Assembly: GCF_018118585.1 (NCBI RefSeq)
Contig: NZ_CP069421.1
Coordinates: forward strand, 1,426,001-1,490,000
Direction: 5' to 3'
DNA from: Aristaeella lactis
GTDB taxonomy: Bacteria > Bacillota > Clostridia > Christensenellales > Aristaeellaceae
Length of the DNA stretch: 64,000 nucleotides
The translations under genes and the position numbers were made by a program. The notes under the pieces are model-generated. The model was given only the letters and a program-made list of their open reading frames with translations, was not told the DNA's origin and made no database searches. Positions 41,604 through 49,785 of the stretch are shown piece by piece (positions within the stretch are counted from its first letter, which is position 1; every line of letters starts with the position of its first letter).

Positions 41604-42920
41604 ATGCAGACTCTTCTGCTCATTGCGATCGCGCTCTTCGCCGGTCTTCTGATGACCCGGCTTTTTGTCAAATTCCGCCTGCCGGACGTTACAGCCTATC
41701 TGGTGGCCGGTATCCTGATCGGGCCCTGCGTACTGGGACGTCTTGGCGTACCCTGCCTGGGCTTCAACACTTCGGACCAGGTGGACTCCCTGTCCATGAT
41801 TTCCGATGTGGCCCTGGGCTTCATCGCCTTCGCCATCGGTCATGAGTTCCGGCTTTCTGCCCTGAAGCAGACCGGTAAGCAGGCCACCATCATCGGTATC
41901 CTGCAGGCTGTGGTCGCCACCGTCTGCGTGGACATTGCCCTGGTCGTGCTGCATTTCATGATGCCCGACCTGCTCCCGATGCCCGTTGCCATTACCCTCG
42001 GCGCCATAGCTGCCGCCACCGCTCCCGCCGCCACCCTGATGGTCGTCCGTCAGTACAAGGCAAAGGGTCCGGTGACTGACGTGCTGCTGCCCGTTGTCGC
42101 CCTGGACGATGCCGTAGGCCTGGTGATCTTCGCCGTATCCTTCGGTATTGCCCAGTCCATGAAAAACGGAACCACCCACATTGCCGCGCTGATCATTGAG
42201 CCTCTGATGGAAGTTTTCCTTTCCGTGGTCTTCGGCGGTCTGGTCGGCCTGGGCCTCACCTGGCTGGAGCGGTTCTTCCACTCCCACCGCAACCGTAACG
42301 CCCTGATCGTCGGCAGCGTGATCCTGACCGTCGCCGTCAGCCAGCTGAAGATCCCGATCGGTTCTTTCACCTTCGGTTTCTCCTCCCTGCTGGTCTGCAT
42401 GATGCTCGGTACCATCTTCTGCAACTTCTGCCCGCTCAGCGAGGACCTGATGCTGCAGGCGGACCGCTGGTCCGGCCCTGCCATCACCCTGTTCTTTGTG
42501 CTCAGCGGTGCCGCGCTGGACTTCACCGTTTTCTCGGATCTGTCCGTGGTCATCATCGGTGTCGTCTATATTATCTTCCGTTCCTTCGGAAAGATCATCG
42601 GTGCCCACTTCTCTTCCGTCCTGGCAAAGAGCCCGGAAACCGTGAAGAAGTACCTGGGCATCACCCTGCTGCCCCAGGCCGGTGTGGCCCTGGGAATGTG
42701 CAGCACTGCCTACCGGGTACTCGGCGGTGCCGAAGGTTCCCTGATCCGGAACATCGTCCTGTTCTCCGTGCTGATCTATGAACTGGTTGGTCCTTCCCTC
42801 ACCAAGTGGGCCCTGACCAAAGCCGGTGACATTCAGGCCAAATCTCCTGATATGCTCACCCGCCGCCAGCGCCGCCTGCAGGAGATCACCAAGCCCGTTC
42901 CCCCAGCCTTTGATAAGTAA
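41604..42920 (+). CDS. CPA2-family cation/proton antiporter
   Basis: A 438-residue protein with about 12 hydrophobic helices and the Na_H_Exchanger (PF00999) pattern. VTAYLVAGILIGP near residue 30 and FIAFAIGHEF come early, DDAVGLVIFAVSFG carries the ion-binding Asp pair, and GVALGMCSTA lies near the end. No C-terminal TrkA domain is present. It exchanges Na+ or K+ for H+ across the membrane. The start may be ATG 41604 or GTG 41595; AAAGGA upstream does not decide. Confidence 0.9.
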   Translation: MQTLLLIAIALFAGLLMTRLFVKFRLPDVTAYLVAGILIGPCVLGRLGVPCLGFNTSDQVDSLSMISDVALGFIAFAIGHEFRLSALKQTGKQATIIGILQAVVATVCVDIALVVLHFMMPDLLPMPVAITLGAIAAATAPAATLMVVRQYKAKGPVTDVLLPVVALDDAVGLVIFAVSFGIAQSMKNGTTHIAALIIEPLMEVFLSVVFGGLVGLGLTWLERFFHSHRNRNALIVGSVILTVAVSQLKIPIGSFTFGFSSLLVCMMLGTIFCNFCPLSEDLMLQADRWSGPAITLFFVLSGAALDFTVFSDLSVVIIGVVYIIFRSFGKIIGAHFSSVLAKSPETVKKYLGITLLPQAGVALGMCSTAYRVLGGAEGSLIRNIVLFSVLIYELVGPSLTKWALTKAGDIQAKSPDMLTRRQRRLQEITKPVPPAFDK

Positions 42921-42936
42921 TTATCTGTTGAAAGCA

Positions 42937-42968
42937 AACACCCTTCGCAAAGCGTGAAGGGTGTTTTT
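42937..42968 (+). terminator. intrinsic terminator
   Basis: AACACCCTTC and GAAGGGTGTT pair around a short loop, then TTTTC. It is a near copy of the hairpin at 44271 (GCCCTTCAC). Confidence 0.85.
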
Positions 42969-43042
42969 CGATATTCTTTCATAGATTGCACAAATAGAAT
43001 AACCAGAAAACTTGATCATATTGAAGAGCAAGTAAAATCATG

Positions 43043-43210
43043 TTATCCTACTTGATCCTCAAACTCTATGGTTTCAGCAACATGTTCAACGCCAAAGACA
43101 TCTGAAAGCAGAGATAGCCAGAATTTCTGGCTCTCTCCCTTTTCATAGCCTTTACCCTTCCAGTATTCCGCAAAATGCTTTGCTGCCGCTCGCTGCTGAA
43201 CATCTGTCAT
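43043..43210 (-). pseudogene. N-terminal remnant of MmeI-like DNA methyltransferase
   Basis: A 55-codon frame (MTDVQQRAAAKHFAEYW, then KGKGYEKGESQKFWLSLL, FGVEH and EFEDQVG) ends in TAA at 43043-43045. The wording is that of the extreme N-terminus of large class I DNA methyltransferases of type IIL/MmeI and related restriction enzymes, normally about 900 residues. No methylase motif or nuclease remains downstream (left). It is a stub of a lost restriction-modification gene. Confidence 0.75.
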
Positions 43211-43384
43211 GTCGTTCACCGCCTGTTATTTGCCTTTACACATTTTATATATATTACCATACCGTTCAAACACAGCGCAACGAAACATCTTCCTGATATA
43301 TGTATTTTTTCACCTAAGAAGTACGAATACCGGTTCTTTTTTTGCTTGTTCTGGTTGTCAGGAGATTCACAGGATGGGGTAAAA

Positions 43385-43474
43385 ATGCCCTGCTGCTTTT
43401 GTTCTAATAAAGAGGGGCACAAACATCCATGTGATCATCCGGGCAATACTGCTAAAAAGGAGGGATATCCTTGA
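43385..43474 (+). CDS. 29-residue Cys/His-rich peptide (possible)
   Basis: MPCCFCSNKEGHKHPCDHPG and nine more residues, with four Cys and four His (CCxC...HxH..C.H), suggesting a metal-binding or modified peptide. A GGGG site precedes its ATG. Its TGA overlaps the TTG of the next small frame (TTGA). It is too short to be sure, but the coupling of three frames with strong ribosome sites supports it. No homologue recognised. Confidence 0.4.
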   Translation: MPCCFCSNKEGHKHPCDHPGNTAKKEGYP

Positions 43475-43539
43475 ATTACAAAAAACATTTTTTCAAAAGA
43501 TGGGTAACAAAGCCATGTTTTTTTGCTCTTACCAAGTGA
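43471..43539 (+). CDS. 22-residue basic peptide (possible)
   Basis: Translation from TTG 43471, seven bases after AAAAAGGAGGG, gives MNYKKHFFKRWVTKPCFFAL plus TK, a basic, aromatic, hydrophobic peptide. Its stop overlaps the next ribosome site (AAAGGAGG). It could be a leader or effector peptide of the operon with 43556-44251, or only a coupling frame. Confidence 0.35.
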   Translation: MNYKKHFFKRWVTKPCFFALTK

Positions 43540-43555
43540 AAGGAGGTAAAAAAGC

Positions 43556-44251
43556 ATGGCACACAAACCAACGCCATCAAGCAAAGAACCAAACATGAAA
43601 TCCCGGAACAAACCCAACGAATCAGAAAAAACAATTGAGGAGGAAAACACTATGAAATCCACTACAAAAAACAACTCTCAGGACGATACCACCCTGGCTG
43701 TAAAAGACTATCGTGACCATGAAGCATGGTCCGCATCTCTCGAAGAGCATTTTGGCAGCTGGGCCGCGCTTTCTTTCGCGTTCGGCAGTGACTTCCTGCT
43801 GGAAGAGATAGAGCAAGATCTGATAGGATTGAAAACCAAGCCTGCCGGAACACATCTCGGACAGGTTGTATCCCCGCTGGCCGATATCCTTCCCCAGCAA
43901 TTCCTGATAAGCTATGATTATAACTTCCTTTGGCAGATGAGATGCGAACTGATCAACATGCGAAAAAGAGCCGGCAACGGAGCATCTATGGAGGCACGCA
44001 GTGTCCTGGAAGAGCTAATCATCTATCTATGCAACGATGAAACTGCGGGATATATCGAATCTATAGACGCCAATGTTGTCTTTGATCGTAAAGATGAAAA
44101 AATAAATAATGACTGGATTTATGATCTCTTTGATGATAGCGATATCATCACGTTCCTGTATTCCGACATCTGGCTTCCGGGAGACCATACTTATCATTTT
44201 TCTCACTGGGGTGAAAAAGAGTTCAATGCCCAAGCATTCCTGCAGCAATAA
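43556..44251 (+). CDS. unrecognised protein with alternate internal start
   Basis: 231 residues from ATG 43556 (AAAGGAGG upstream). The first 33 residues are polar and Lys/Ser/Asn-rich. A second strong site (TTGAGGAGG) precedes an in-frame ATG at 43652, so a 199-residue form (MKSTTKNN) is equally supported. The body has DHEAWSASLEEHFGSWAALS, a helical middle with MRCELINMRKRAG, and an acidic C-terminus (DLFDDSDIITFLYSDIW). There is no signal peptide, membrane helix or motif I know. It ends at the terminator at 44271. Confidence 0.7.
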   Translation: MAHKPTPSSKEPNMKSRNKPNESEKTIEEENTMKSTTKNNSQDDTTLAVKDYRDHEAWSASLEEHFGSWAALSFAFGSDFLLEEIEQDLIGLKTKPAGTHLGQVVSPLADILPQQFLISYDYNFLWQMRCELINMRKRAGNGASMEARSVLEELIIYLCNDETAGYIESIDANVVFDRKDEKINNDWIYDLFDDSDIITFLYSDIWLPGDHTYHFSHWGEKEFNAQAFLQQ

Positions 44252-44270
44252 GTAATCCATAACACCAAGA

Positions 44271-44302
44271 ATGCCCTTCACAAAACGTGAAGGGCGTTTT
44301 TT
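44271..44302 (+). terminator. intrinsic terminator
   Basis: GCCCTTCAC and GTGAAGGGC pair around AAAAC, then TTTTTT after a G. Confidence 0.88.
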
Positions 44303-44314
44303 GATGCTCCTGTA

Positions 44315-44827
44315 TTATTTTCTGTCCCCGGTACTTCCGATCACGGTGTACACCATGCCGTTCTCTCCGCGTTCAGAGCGATAAAGGCATACCTCATCCA
44401 CGATCATGGATGCCTGGGGTATTTCGAGCCCTGCCACATTCACACCATCCGGAATCACCGGCTTTCGCGCCAGGGTAATGTGCGGATTGAACCCCTTCGG
44501 ATCAAAAGGGATTCCATGTTCAGCCAGACAGTCCCGGGCACACTGTGCCAGACGGTTCAGTTCTTCTGAAGTCTCTACTCCCGCCCACAGCACCTTTGCT
44601 TCCGGAAAGATTCCGGGAGACGCCAGCGTGATCGTGAACGGATGCTCAACCGGCGGCAGAACCTGAGTAATATCCTCCGGCCATTCTCCGATAAACGCCA
44701 GTGTCATATGCAGATTGGATGGTTCAAGATACCGCCCGGTGATTCCGGCGGCTCGAAACCTGTCCTGCAGCACCGCCAGCGCCGCGCGGAAGCCATCCGA
44801 TGGCCGTATCCCTGTAAACAGTCGCAT
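44315..44827 (-). CDS. thpR: RNA 2',3'-cyclic phosphodiesterase
   Basis: A 170-residue 2H phosphoesterase. The paired motifs are HMTLAFIGEW near residue 42 and HITLARK near residue 125, each supplying a catalytic His. The start MRLFTGIRP (44827) is typical of the family; the frame extends ten codons upstream without a better site. It opens cyclic phosphates at RNA ends. It is the last gene of a six-gene - strand run beginning at 48225. Confidence 0.9.
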   Translation of the reverse strand: MRLFTGIRPSDGFRAALAVLQDRFRAAGITGRYLEPSNLHMTLAFIGEWPEDITQVLPPVEHPFTITLASPGIFPEAKVLWAGVETSEELNRLAQCARDCLAEHGIPFDPKGFNPHITLARKPVIPDGVNVAGLEIPQASMIVDEVCLYRSERGENGMVYTVIGSTGDRK

Positions 44828-44895
44828 AAAGCCTGCCTTTCTGCCTTCCGTCATCATTTCATCTGTCGAAGCAGTTCATTCGGGATGGCTGCAGA

Positions 44896-45417
44896 TCACT
44901 TCATCATAGAAATAGCTTCGTCCACGGAAACACACTCGGCGAATCTCTTCGGCCACATCATTTCGTTGTAATACCTGTATGTTGTCCCGGCATCCATGTA
45001 TTCGTTATCAAAGGTCGAATTTGTTCCTTCCGGAATGATCACCCTGAAGCCTTTTTCAAACGCGGATTTGACTGACGCGTCTATGCAGAAATTCGTCTGC
45101 AGTCCCACGATCATCAGGCGCCTGTCATCCAGTCCCTGCAAATACGCGGATAATTCAGGATTGCCAAAGCAGCTGTTTATATCCTTCACGTAAACCTTAT
45201 CTGTTTTTTCAGGCGCGACCTGGTCCGCGATCTCATAAGCCTCATCACCGACAGAAAAGCCCGTTCCAGGGCCGTCATCATGCTGGACATAGATGACTTC
45301 AACGTTATGCTCTCTTGCCGCCGCTATAATCCGTTTTGTGTTGTTTATGAAGCCCTCAAAATCGTACAATCTGTTATCCGTGATGCCTTTTTGAATGTCT
45401 ATAACCAATAAAACCAT
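44896..45417 (-). CDS. isochorismatase-family cysteine hydrolase
   Basis: 173 residues. The catalytic triad is recognisable: Asp in VIDIQKG near residue 7, Lys near residue 78 (KVYVKDINSCF), and Cys in VGLQTNFCIDAS near residue 111, preceded by the cis-peptide LQ/TN. Members hydrolyse amides such as nicotinamide or other small substrates. Context (GNAT, methyltransferase, kinase-like) does not specify it. The neighbouring GNAT ends 24 bases upstream. Confidence 0.9.
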   Translation of the reverse strand: MVLLVIDIQKGITDNRLYDFEGFINNTKRIIAAAREHNVEVIYVQHDDGPGTGFSVGDEAYEIADQVAPEKTDKVYVKDINSCFGNPELSAYLQGLDDRRLMIVGLQTNFCIDASVKSAFEKGFRVIIPEGTNSTFDNEYMDAGTTYRYYNEMMWPKRFAECVSVDEAISMMK

Positions 45418-45441
45418 CTTTTGTTTCCTCGCTGAATTCTG

Positions 45442-46251
45442 TTATACCTTTGGGATCTGTGCAAAGACGCTGTTCTGTCCCTCAACCTTTGCAAACCCGG
45501 CGGCAGTATATAATGCAATATCCTCTCCGGCGTCCGCATCGACCAGCACCATCATCTGATGCGGCCCGTTCAGTTCAGTTGCTTTCGCCAGCAGTGCCAG
45601 TCCATAGTCCTCCTGCGCGGCTTCAGGTTTCACAAACAGGTCGTATATCTCATTCTCGTCATAACTGTATGTGACATCAATATAGCCCTGCACCTGGCCG
45701 TCCTTTATGGCCACCAGTGTCCTGAAGCGATCCTGGGCCGAAAGGATGCGCTCGGCGGTCCAGTAAACGTCTGTTCTGTGGAGCCCGCAGTACTGCTTTT
45801 CCCACTTTTCAGAAAGCAGTTCGACTCCGTTCGTCGATACATCCGGTGCCGGTCCGGTGAATACCATTTTCTGCTGTTCCGGTTCAAAGGCCGCGCCTTT
45901 CCTTTCAAGCACCCGTGCAACAGCCGGATTCTGCGGATTAAAAACAAAATCCATCTGGTATCCCGGCCAATTCTTTTCCATATAGGAAAGCATTTCAGCA
46001 AAGGTGTCTTCTTTCCTGGTGAATCCGATGAGCATCTCGATGAACTGTTCATCGGGAATAACAAGCCAGACGAAGATCCCCTCTGTGGTCCCGTTTTCCG
46101 TTATGGCAAAGGCGTATTCGTCTTTCCTGTTTATCGAACCATAAAGGTTGTCCCTGTCATAAATGAAATGCGGGTCAGAGTATAAGGGATCTTCTGCCAG
46201 TTCGCTGATAAATCCCTCATACTGTTCAAAAGACCGGATTTCCTGAATCAT
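45442..46251 (-). CDS. two-domain GNAT acetyltransferase
   Basis: 269 residues with a degenerate N-terminal GNAT-like half (FNPQNPAVARVLERKGA near residue 105) and a C-terminal half with IYDLFVKPEAAQEDYGLALLAKA and YTAAGFAKVEGQ. Neither half keeps a canonical RxxGxG loop, so catalysis may be altered. It resembles tandem-GNAT proteins of unknown substrate. Operon position is between the putative metallopeptidase and the isochorismatase-like gene. Confidence 0.78.
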   Translation of the reverse strand: MIQEIRSFEQYEGFISELAEDPLYSDPHFIYDRDNLYGSINRKDEYAFAITENGTTEGIFVWLVIPDEQFIEMLIGFTRKEDTFAEMLSYMEKNWPGYQMDFVFNPQNPAVARVLERKGAAFEPEQQKMVFTGPAPDVSTNGVELLSEKWEKQYCGLHRTDVYWTAERILSAQDRFRTLVAIKDGQVQGYIDVTYSYDENEIYDLFVKPEAAQEDYGLALLAKATELNGPHQMMVLVDADAGEDIALYTAAGFAKVEGQNSVFAQIPKV

Positions 46252-46283
46252 TAGTTACGTCTCCTCAAATTCCTGTTCCGGGA

Positions 46284-47069
46284 TCAGAAGGTTTTCTCTG
46301 CCTCCTGTATATGCCTTCTGATCTCCTTTTCATGTCCAATGCAGTAGTCATACGACTTCGCCATAAAATCCGTCATTTTATTCTTCCGGTACAGTTCCTC
46401 AAGGGTATCAAGGATATATTTCCCGTCAACGGTCATATCCTGGAAATAGCTGTATACACAGCCGCCATGTTCTCTCGGGAAATACGGATTGATGGAACTC
46501 AGCCGTTCATCCCTCATGATGCTTTCAACGACCATCTCACTCAGGATCCACTTCATCGAAGGCATCTCATATTCATCATAGCTGTCCCCAAAGGTTTTAT
46601 TCCAGACATAAAACCATATAAAGTGGATCACCTCATGGATGGAGATTCCCAGTGCGCCTCTCTCACTGTTTTTGCAGAACACATCAAAGCATCTTTCAGG
46701 CAGAAACCTTGGGCTCACAGGGTTCAGGCAGATATTCCCCGCCAGGTCATTGAATATGCCCTTTACTTCTGTTTCAAAAGCATCTGACAGGGCATCGTTG
46801 ATCTGGTTTTCGTATCTGCTGAAATGTTCATTGTAAAGAAGAACTTTTCTGTTTAATTCCGGTTCCAGTTCAGCATATACGTCTGAAAGCACATTTATCA
46901 GGTACTCTTTTCTCGCACTGAACGGCTTGCTCCGTAACACAGCCAAATCAACCTGGGGATAGAAATACGGCAGCGCGTCAGAGTAATTCGGAGCCGTTTC
47001 ATCCGTCTGGAAAAGCATAATGCTGTCAACGGAATGCTCAAACCCCGGATTCTTATAAGTAACCCGCAT
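46284..47069 (-). CDS. putative HExxH zinc metalloprotein
   Basis: A 261-residue protein with LGISIHEVIHFIWFYVW near residue 143, a clear HExxH, followed about 35 residues later by SEMVVESIMRDE, which could supply the third (Glu) zinc ligand as in gluzincins. There is no signal peptide, so it is intracellular. The rest is helical and unrecognised. The start follows AGGAGG. It is encoded with a methyltransferase and GNAT, which suggests a bespoke peptide- or small-molecule-handling role. Confidence 0.65.
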   Translation of the reverse strand: MRVTYKNPGFEHSVDSIMLFQTDETAPNYSDALPYFYPQVDLAVLRSKPFSARKEYLINVLSDVYAELEPELNRKVLLYNEHFSRYENQINDALSDAFETEVKGIFNDLAGNICLNPVSPRFLPERCFDVFCKNSERGALGISIHEVIHFIWFYVWNKTFGDSYDEYEMPSMKWILSEMVVESIMRDERLSSINPYFPREHGGCVYSYFQDMTVDGKYILDTLEELYRKNKMTDFMAKSYDYCIGHEKEIRRHIQEAEKTF

Positions 47070-47106
47070 ACTTATCCTCCTGTATATCCTGGTTTGTTTA
47101 TCAGAG

Positions 47107-47697
47107 TCACTTTACAAACGCAAAGAGATAAGCGTTTTCTGTCTCAGCTTTCTTTTTTGTTTTCAGGCCGGCCTGCTCCGCAAGCGAAATGATCTCATCC
47201 GGTGTGTCCGGATAAACGCGGATCTTTCTGTTCCCCATATCGATCCATTCGCTCTGGTTTTTGTCTATGGACAAACAGAAAAGCCCGTTGTCATTCAGCA
47301 GTGAGTATACTTTTCCGATCACTCGTCCCTTGTCCCGGAAATGCATCATCGTCAGCGAGGAATAGACCACGTCGAACGTCCCTGTAAACTGGCAGGTTAA
47401 GAAGTCATCGCAGATCAGGGATATGTTCGGGTACGGCCGGAGGTTTTCCCTCGCTCTTTCAATGGTTTTTGCCGACAGGTCTATCCCCGTCAGATGCCCG
47501 CATTGCCCGGCTGTTTTTGCCGCAAGCCTTCCTGTCCCGACGCCTATTTCCAGCACGTCTTTCGATGGATCCAGTTCCATCAGGTCAAGAAATGCCTGCC
47601 CGTCCCATGATTCCATGTATTTCTGCAAAACCGGCGGGTCACGGAAAGGGTCGTTATTTTCCTCAATCAGCAGATCATAATGGGTTTTGATGTCCAT
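47107..47697 (-). CDS. class I SAM-dependent methyltransferase
   Basis: 196 residues, with motif I as VLEIGVGTGRLAA near residue 48, acidic motif II as LTGIDLSAKTI, GTFDVVYSSLTMMHF as motif IV, and the C-terminal strands. It fits the Methyltransf_25/11 type that acts on small molecules. It starts 18 bases after the kinase-like gene. Confidence 0.88.
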   Translation of the reverse strand: MDIKTHYDLLIEENNDPFRDPPVLQKYMESWDGQAFLDLMELDPSKDVLEIGVGTGRLAAKTAGQCGHLTGIDLSAKTIERARENLRPYPNISLICDDFLTCQFTGTFDVVYSSLTMMHFRDKGRVIGKVYSLLNDNGLFCLSIDKNQSEWIDMGNRKIRVYPDTPDEIISLAEQAGLKTKKKAETENAYLFAFVK

Positions 47698-47715
47698 ATG
47701 CGTTTCCCTCTGTAG

Positions 47716-48225
47716 TCAGAACAGCTCCCGGAGAATTTTGTCAGCGCATTCTTCCGGGGAAAGCAGGCTCGTATCCACCCTTATGCTGTACCGGATATCC
47801 TTCGCCATCAGTTCCGCCTGTTCATCCGACTGCGATTCATACCGGTCTCCCCGGTCAATATTGCGCTGCCTGCAGATATCCAGCGGGCAATATACCTCTA
47901 CGATGTCCAGCGGGTTATTCCCCAGGATCTCTTTCATGCGTTCGTAATGGGGCGCAACGCCTTCACGCTCCACCAGGATGCTGTCTATGATCACGTTTTT
48001 CCCCATATCCGAAAACAGTTTCGCGGTATGGTACATCATGATGATCACTTCGCCAAGGTATTTCCAGTAATCTCCCTGCAGGTATTCCTCTCCGATCATC
48101 TCCTGGAACAGGTCGTTGGCCACAACATAGAAGAAAACGTCCCGGCGTGCCTGCAGCGCTTCCACAATGGATGTTTTACCGGAGCTGGTGACCCCGTTCA
48201 GATAGATGATCCGTCCTTTTTCCAT
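47716..48225 (-). CDS. chloramphenicol phosphotransferase-like kinase
   Basis: 169 residues with Walker A in LNGVTSSGKTSI near residue 12, IIDSILVER as the strand holding a catalytic Asp, and the lid RQRNIDRGDRYESQSDEQ. The order fits CPT-like proteins that phosphorylate chloramphenicol or nucleosides. Drug resistance is not demonstrated. It is first in the - strand run ending at 44315; GGGAGGG precedes ATG 48225. Confidence 0.8.
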   Translation of the reverse strand: MEKGRIIYLNGVTSSGKTSIVEALQARRDVFFYVVANDLFQEMIGEEYLQGDYWKYLGEVIIMMYHTAKLFSDMGKNVIIDSILVEREGVAPHYERMKEILGNNPLDIVEVYCPLDICRQRNIDRGDRYESQSDEQAELMAKDIRYSIRVDTSLLSPEECADKILRELF

Positions 48226-48330
48226 GACAGAACCCTCCCTGCGGTTTTGATCAGGCAGTAAGCCTGTGGTTTTGCTGAAGCTCTGATTGGTTCCTGGCTA
48301 TGATCATATCATACTTGCCATGTTTTCCCA

Positions 48331-48366
48331 AAGAAAATCTCCGTCAGCTTGTAACAGCTGCCGGAG
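48331..48366 (-). terminator. possible terminator of the S41 peptidase gene
   Basis: CTCCGGCAGCT and AGCTGACGGAG pair with one mismatch around GTTACA; the - strand continues ATTTTCTTT. Confidence 0.55.
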
Positions 48367-48394
48367 ATATCCTCTTTTTTGTCTTTTTTCCCGG

Positions 48395-49753
48395 TTATTT
48401 GCTCCTGAGGTATTCCAGTGCTTTTGCCATTCCCGCATCGCGGCGGTCGATCACGTCCCTTACTGTCCACGGAAGCCTTATATCGGGCGAGAAGCCCTTA
48501 TTGTATATATCCTCGCCGTTCTGGGCATAGCACCGCCTGGTGCAGATCCGGAATGATCCCCCGCTTTCAAGTTTGAAGAATAAGGGCTGTCCCGAAGAGC
48601 CCCCTGTATTGCCTCCGATAAACACCGCGTTGGTATGTGCCTTCATCACATCCACAAAATCCTCCGCTGCTGAAAATGTCAGTTCGTTCATCAGCACAGC
48701 AACCGGCCCGTTCAGCTTTCCGGGAGCCTGGTTCTTCTTTGTGCCGATTTCCCTTTTATAGCAGATATGGCGGCTCATTCTGAAGGCCCTCAGGCTTTCC
48801 TCATCCAGGTGCTTTGCCTCCAGTTCTTCAGCGGTCGCGTTCCTGAAATCATCCCTGCACGCTGCCCAGGCCCTGAAAGTCGGCTCATAAACCTGTGTCT
48901 CGGCGCCGCAGCTTTCAAAATCACCGTCTATGAACATCGCCGCGATCGCGTCACCGTTCCCGCTGTTCCCGCCGCCGTTCCCCCTGACATTGATAATATA
49001 TCCCCTTGCCTTTTTCAACTCGTCAAAGCAGGCATATACTTTGCCGGGCATATCATTGTCCATAAAGGAACTGATCGTTATCACCGCGATATCGTCCTCA
49101 GTCATTTCAATGCTGCAGCTGTCTCCCTTCAGGAAATCCCCCTTCAGGATGGTTCTGTTCTTATTGTTGGCGTTGAACAGATACTCCATGTTGCACCAGT
49201 GCAGATTCACGGGATTCTCCCGGGTCAGTTCAATGTCAAACTGCTCCCCGTCCTTTTCAAAGGTGCAGTTCAGCCTGCTTCCTGCCCTGCCGATCATCAG
49301 GCCGTTCATTGCGTTGACCCGGCATGCCTCCTCATGGGCATGCCAGATATAGGGATAGACCTTTTCTCTCACATACTCGGAAGCATCCATTCCGTCTATC
49401 TTCTTCAGGATGCTGTACAGGCTGATTCTGTCCTTGTATTCTTCCGTCACATTCAGTACGGCAATCCCTTCATCGAATTGATACAGCACGACCGGAAGCA
49501 TCGAACAGTACTCCGGATCCTGCATCAGATCCATCGGCATACTGACATCCGTATGACCGTCTCCCAGGAGAGCGAGGAAGCGCGTAAGCTCCCGGTAGTA
49601 TTCATACCTGTCCTTTGCCGCCAGAACCCTGGGCAGGGCCTTCCTGTATTCTCCGTCCCAGTCGATCTTTACCTTGTCCCAGAACGCAAAGTTATATTCC
49701 GCTTCTTTCCAGATCAGCGAAAGCTCATAGATTTTTTGTTCATCGGTCAGCAT
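48395..49753 (-). CDS. S41-family peptidase-like protein
   Basis: 452 residues from ATG 49753 (GGGAG upstream; GTG at 49768 is less likely). The C-terminal 200 residues are the S41/tail-specific-protease fold: YIINVRGNGGGNSG, then MNELTFSAAEDFVDVMK with the candidate nucleophile Ser and a downstream GGNTGGSSGQ. There is no signal peptide or PDZ domain that I can see, so the target is cytosolic or unknown. It ends the gene pair begun by the long sigma factor at 51405. Confidence 0.8.
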   Translation of the reverse strand: MLTDEQKIYELSLIWKEAEYNFAFWDKVKIDWDGEYRKALPRVLAAKDRYEYYRELTRFLALLGDGHTDVSMPMDLMQDPEYCSMLPVVLYQFDEGIAVLNVTEEYKDRISLYSILKKIDGMDASEYVREKVYPYIWHAHEEACRVNAMNGLMIGRAGSRLNCTFEKDGEQFDIELTRENPVNLHWCNMEYLFNANNKNRTILKGDFLKGDSCSIEMTEDDIAVITISSFMDNDMPGKVYACFDELKKARGYIINVRGNGGGNSGNGDAIAAMFIDGDFESCGAETQVYEPTFRAWAACRDDFRNATAEELEAKHLDEESLRAFRMSRHICYKREIGTKKNQAPGKLNGPVAVLMNELTFSAAEDFVDVMKAHTNAVFIGGNTGGSSGQPLFFKLESGGSFRICTRRCYAQNGEDIYNKGFSPDIRLPWTVRDVIDRRDAGMAKALEYLRSK

Positions 49754-49785
49754 TTTCGTTTCTCCCACACACAGTGATTTGACTT

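Noticed and set aside
43175-43384. Upstream part of a 99-residue + strand frame ending at 43474
   Set aside because: The first 70 residues run antisense to the methylase stub and an AT-rich spacer; only the last 29 codons have a ribosome site.
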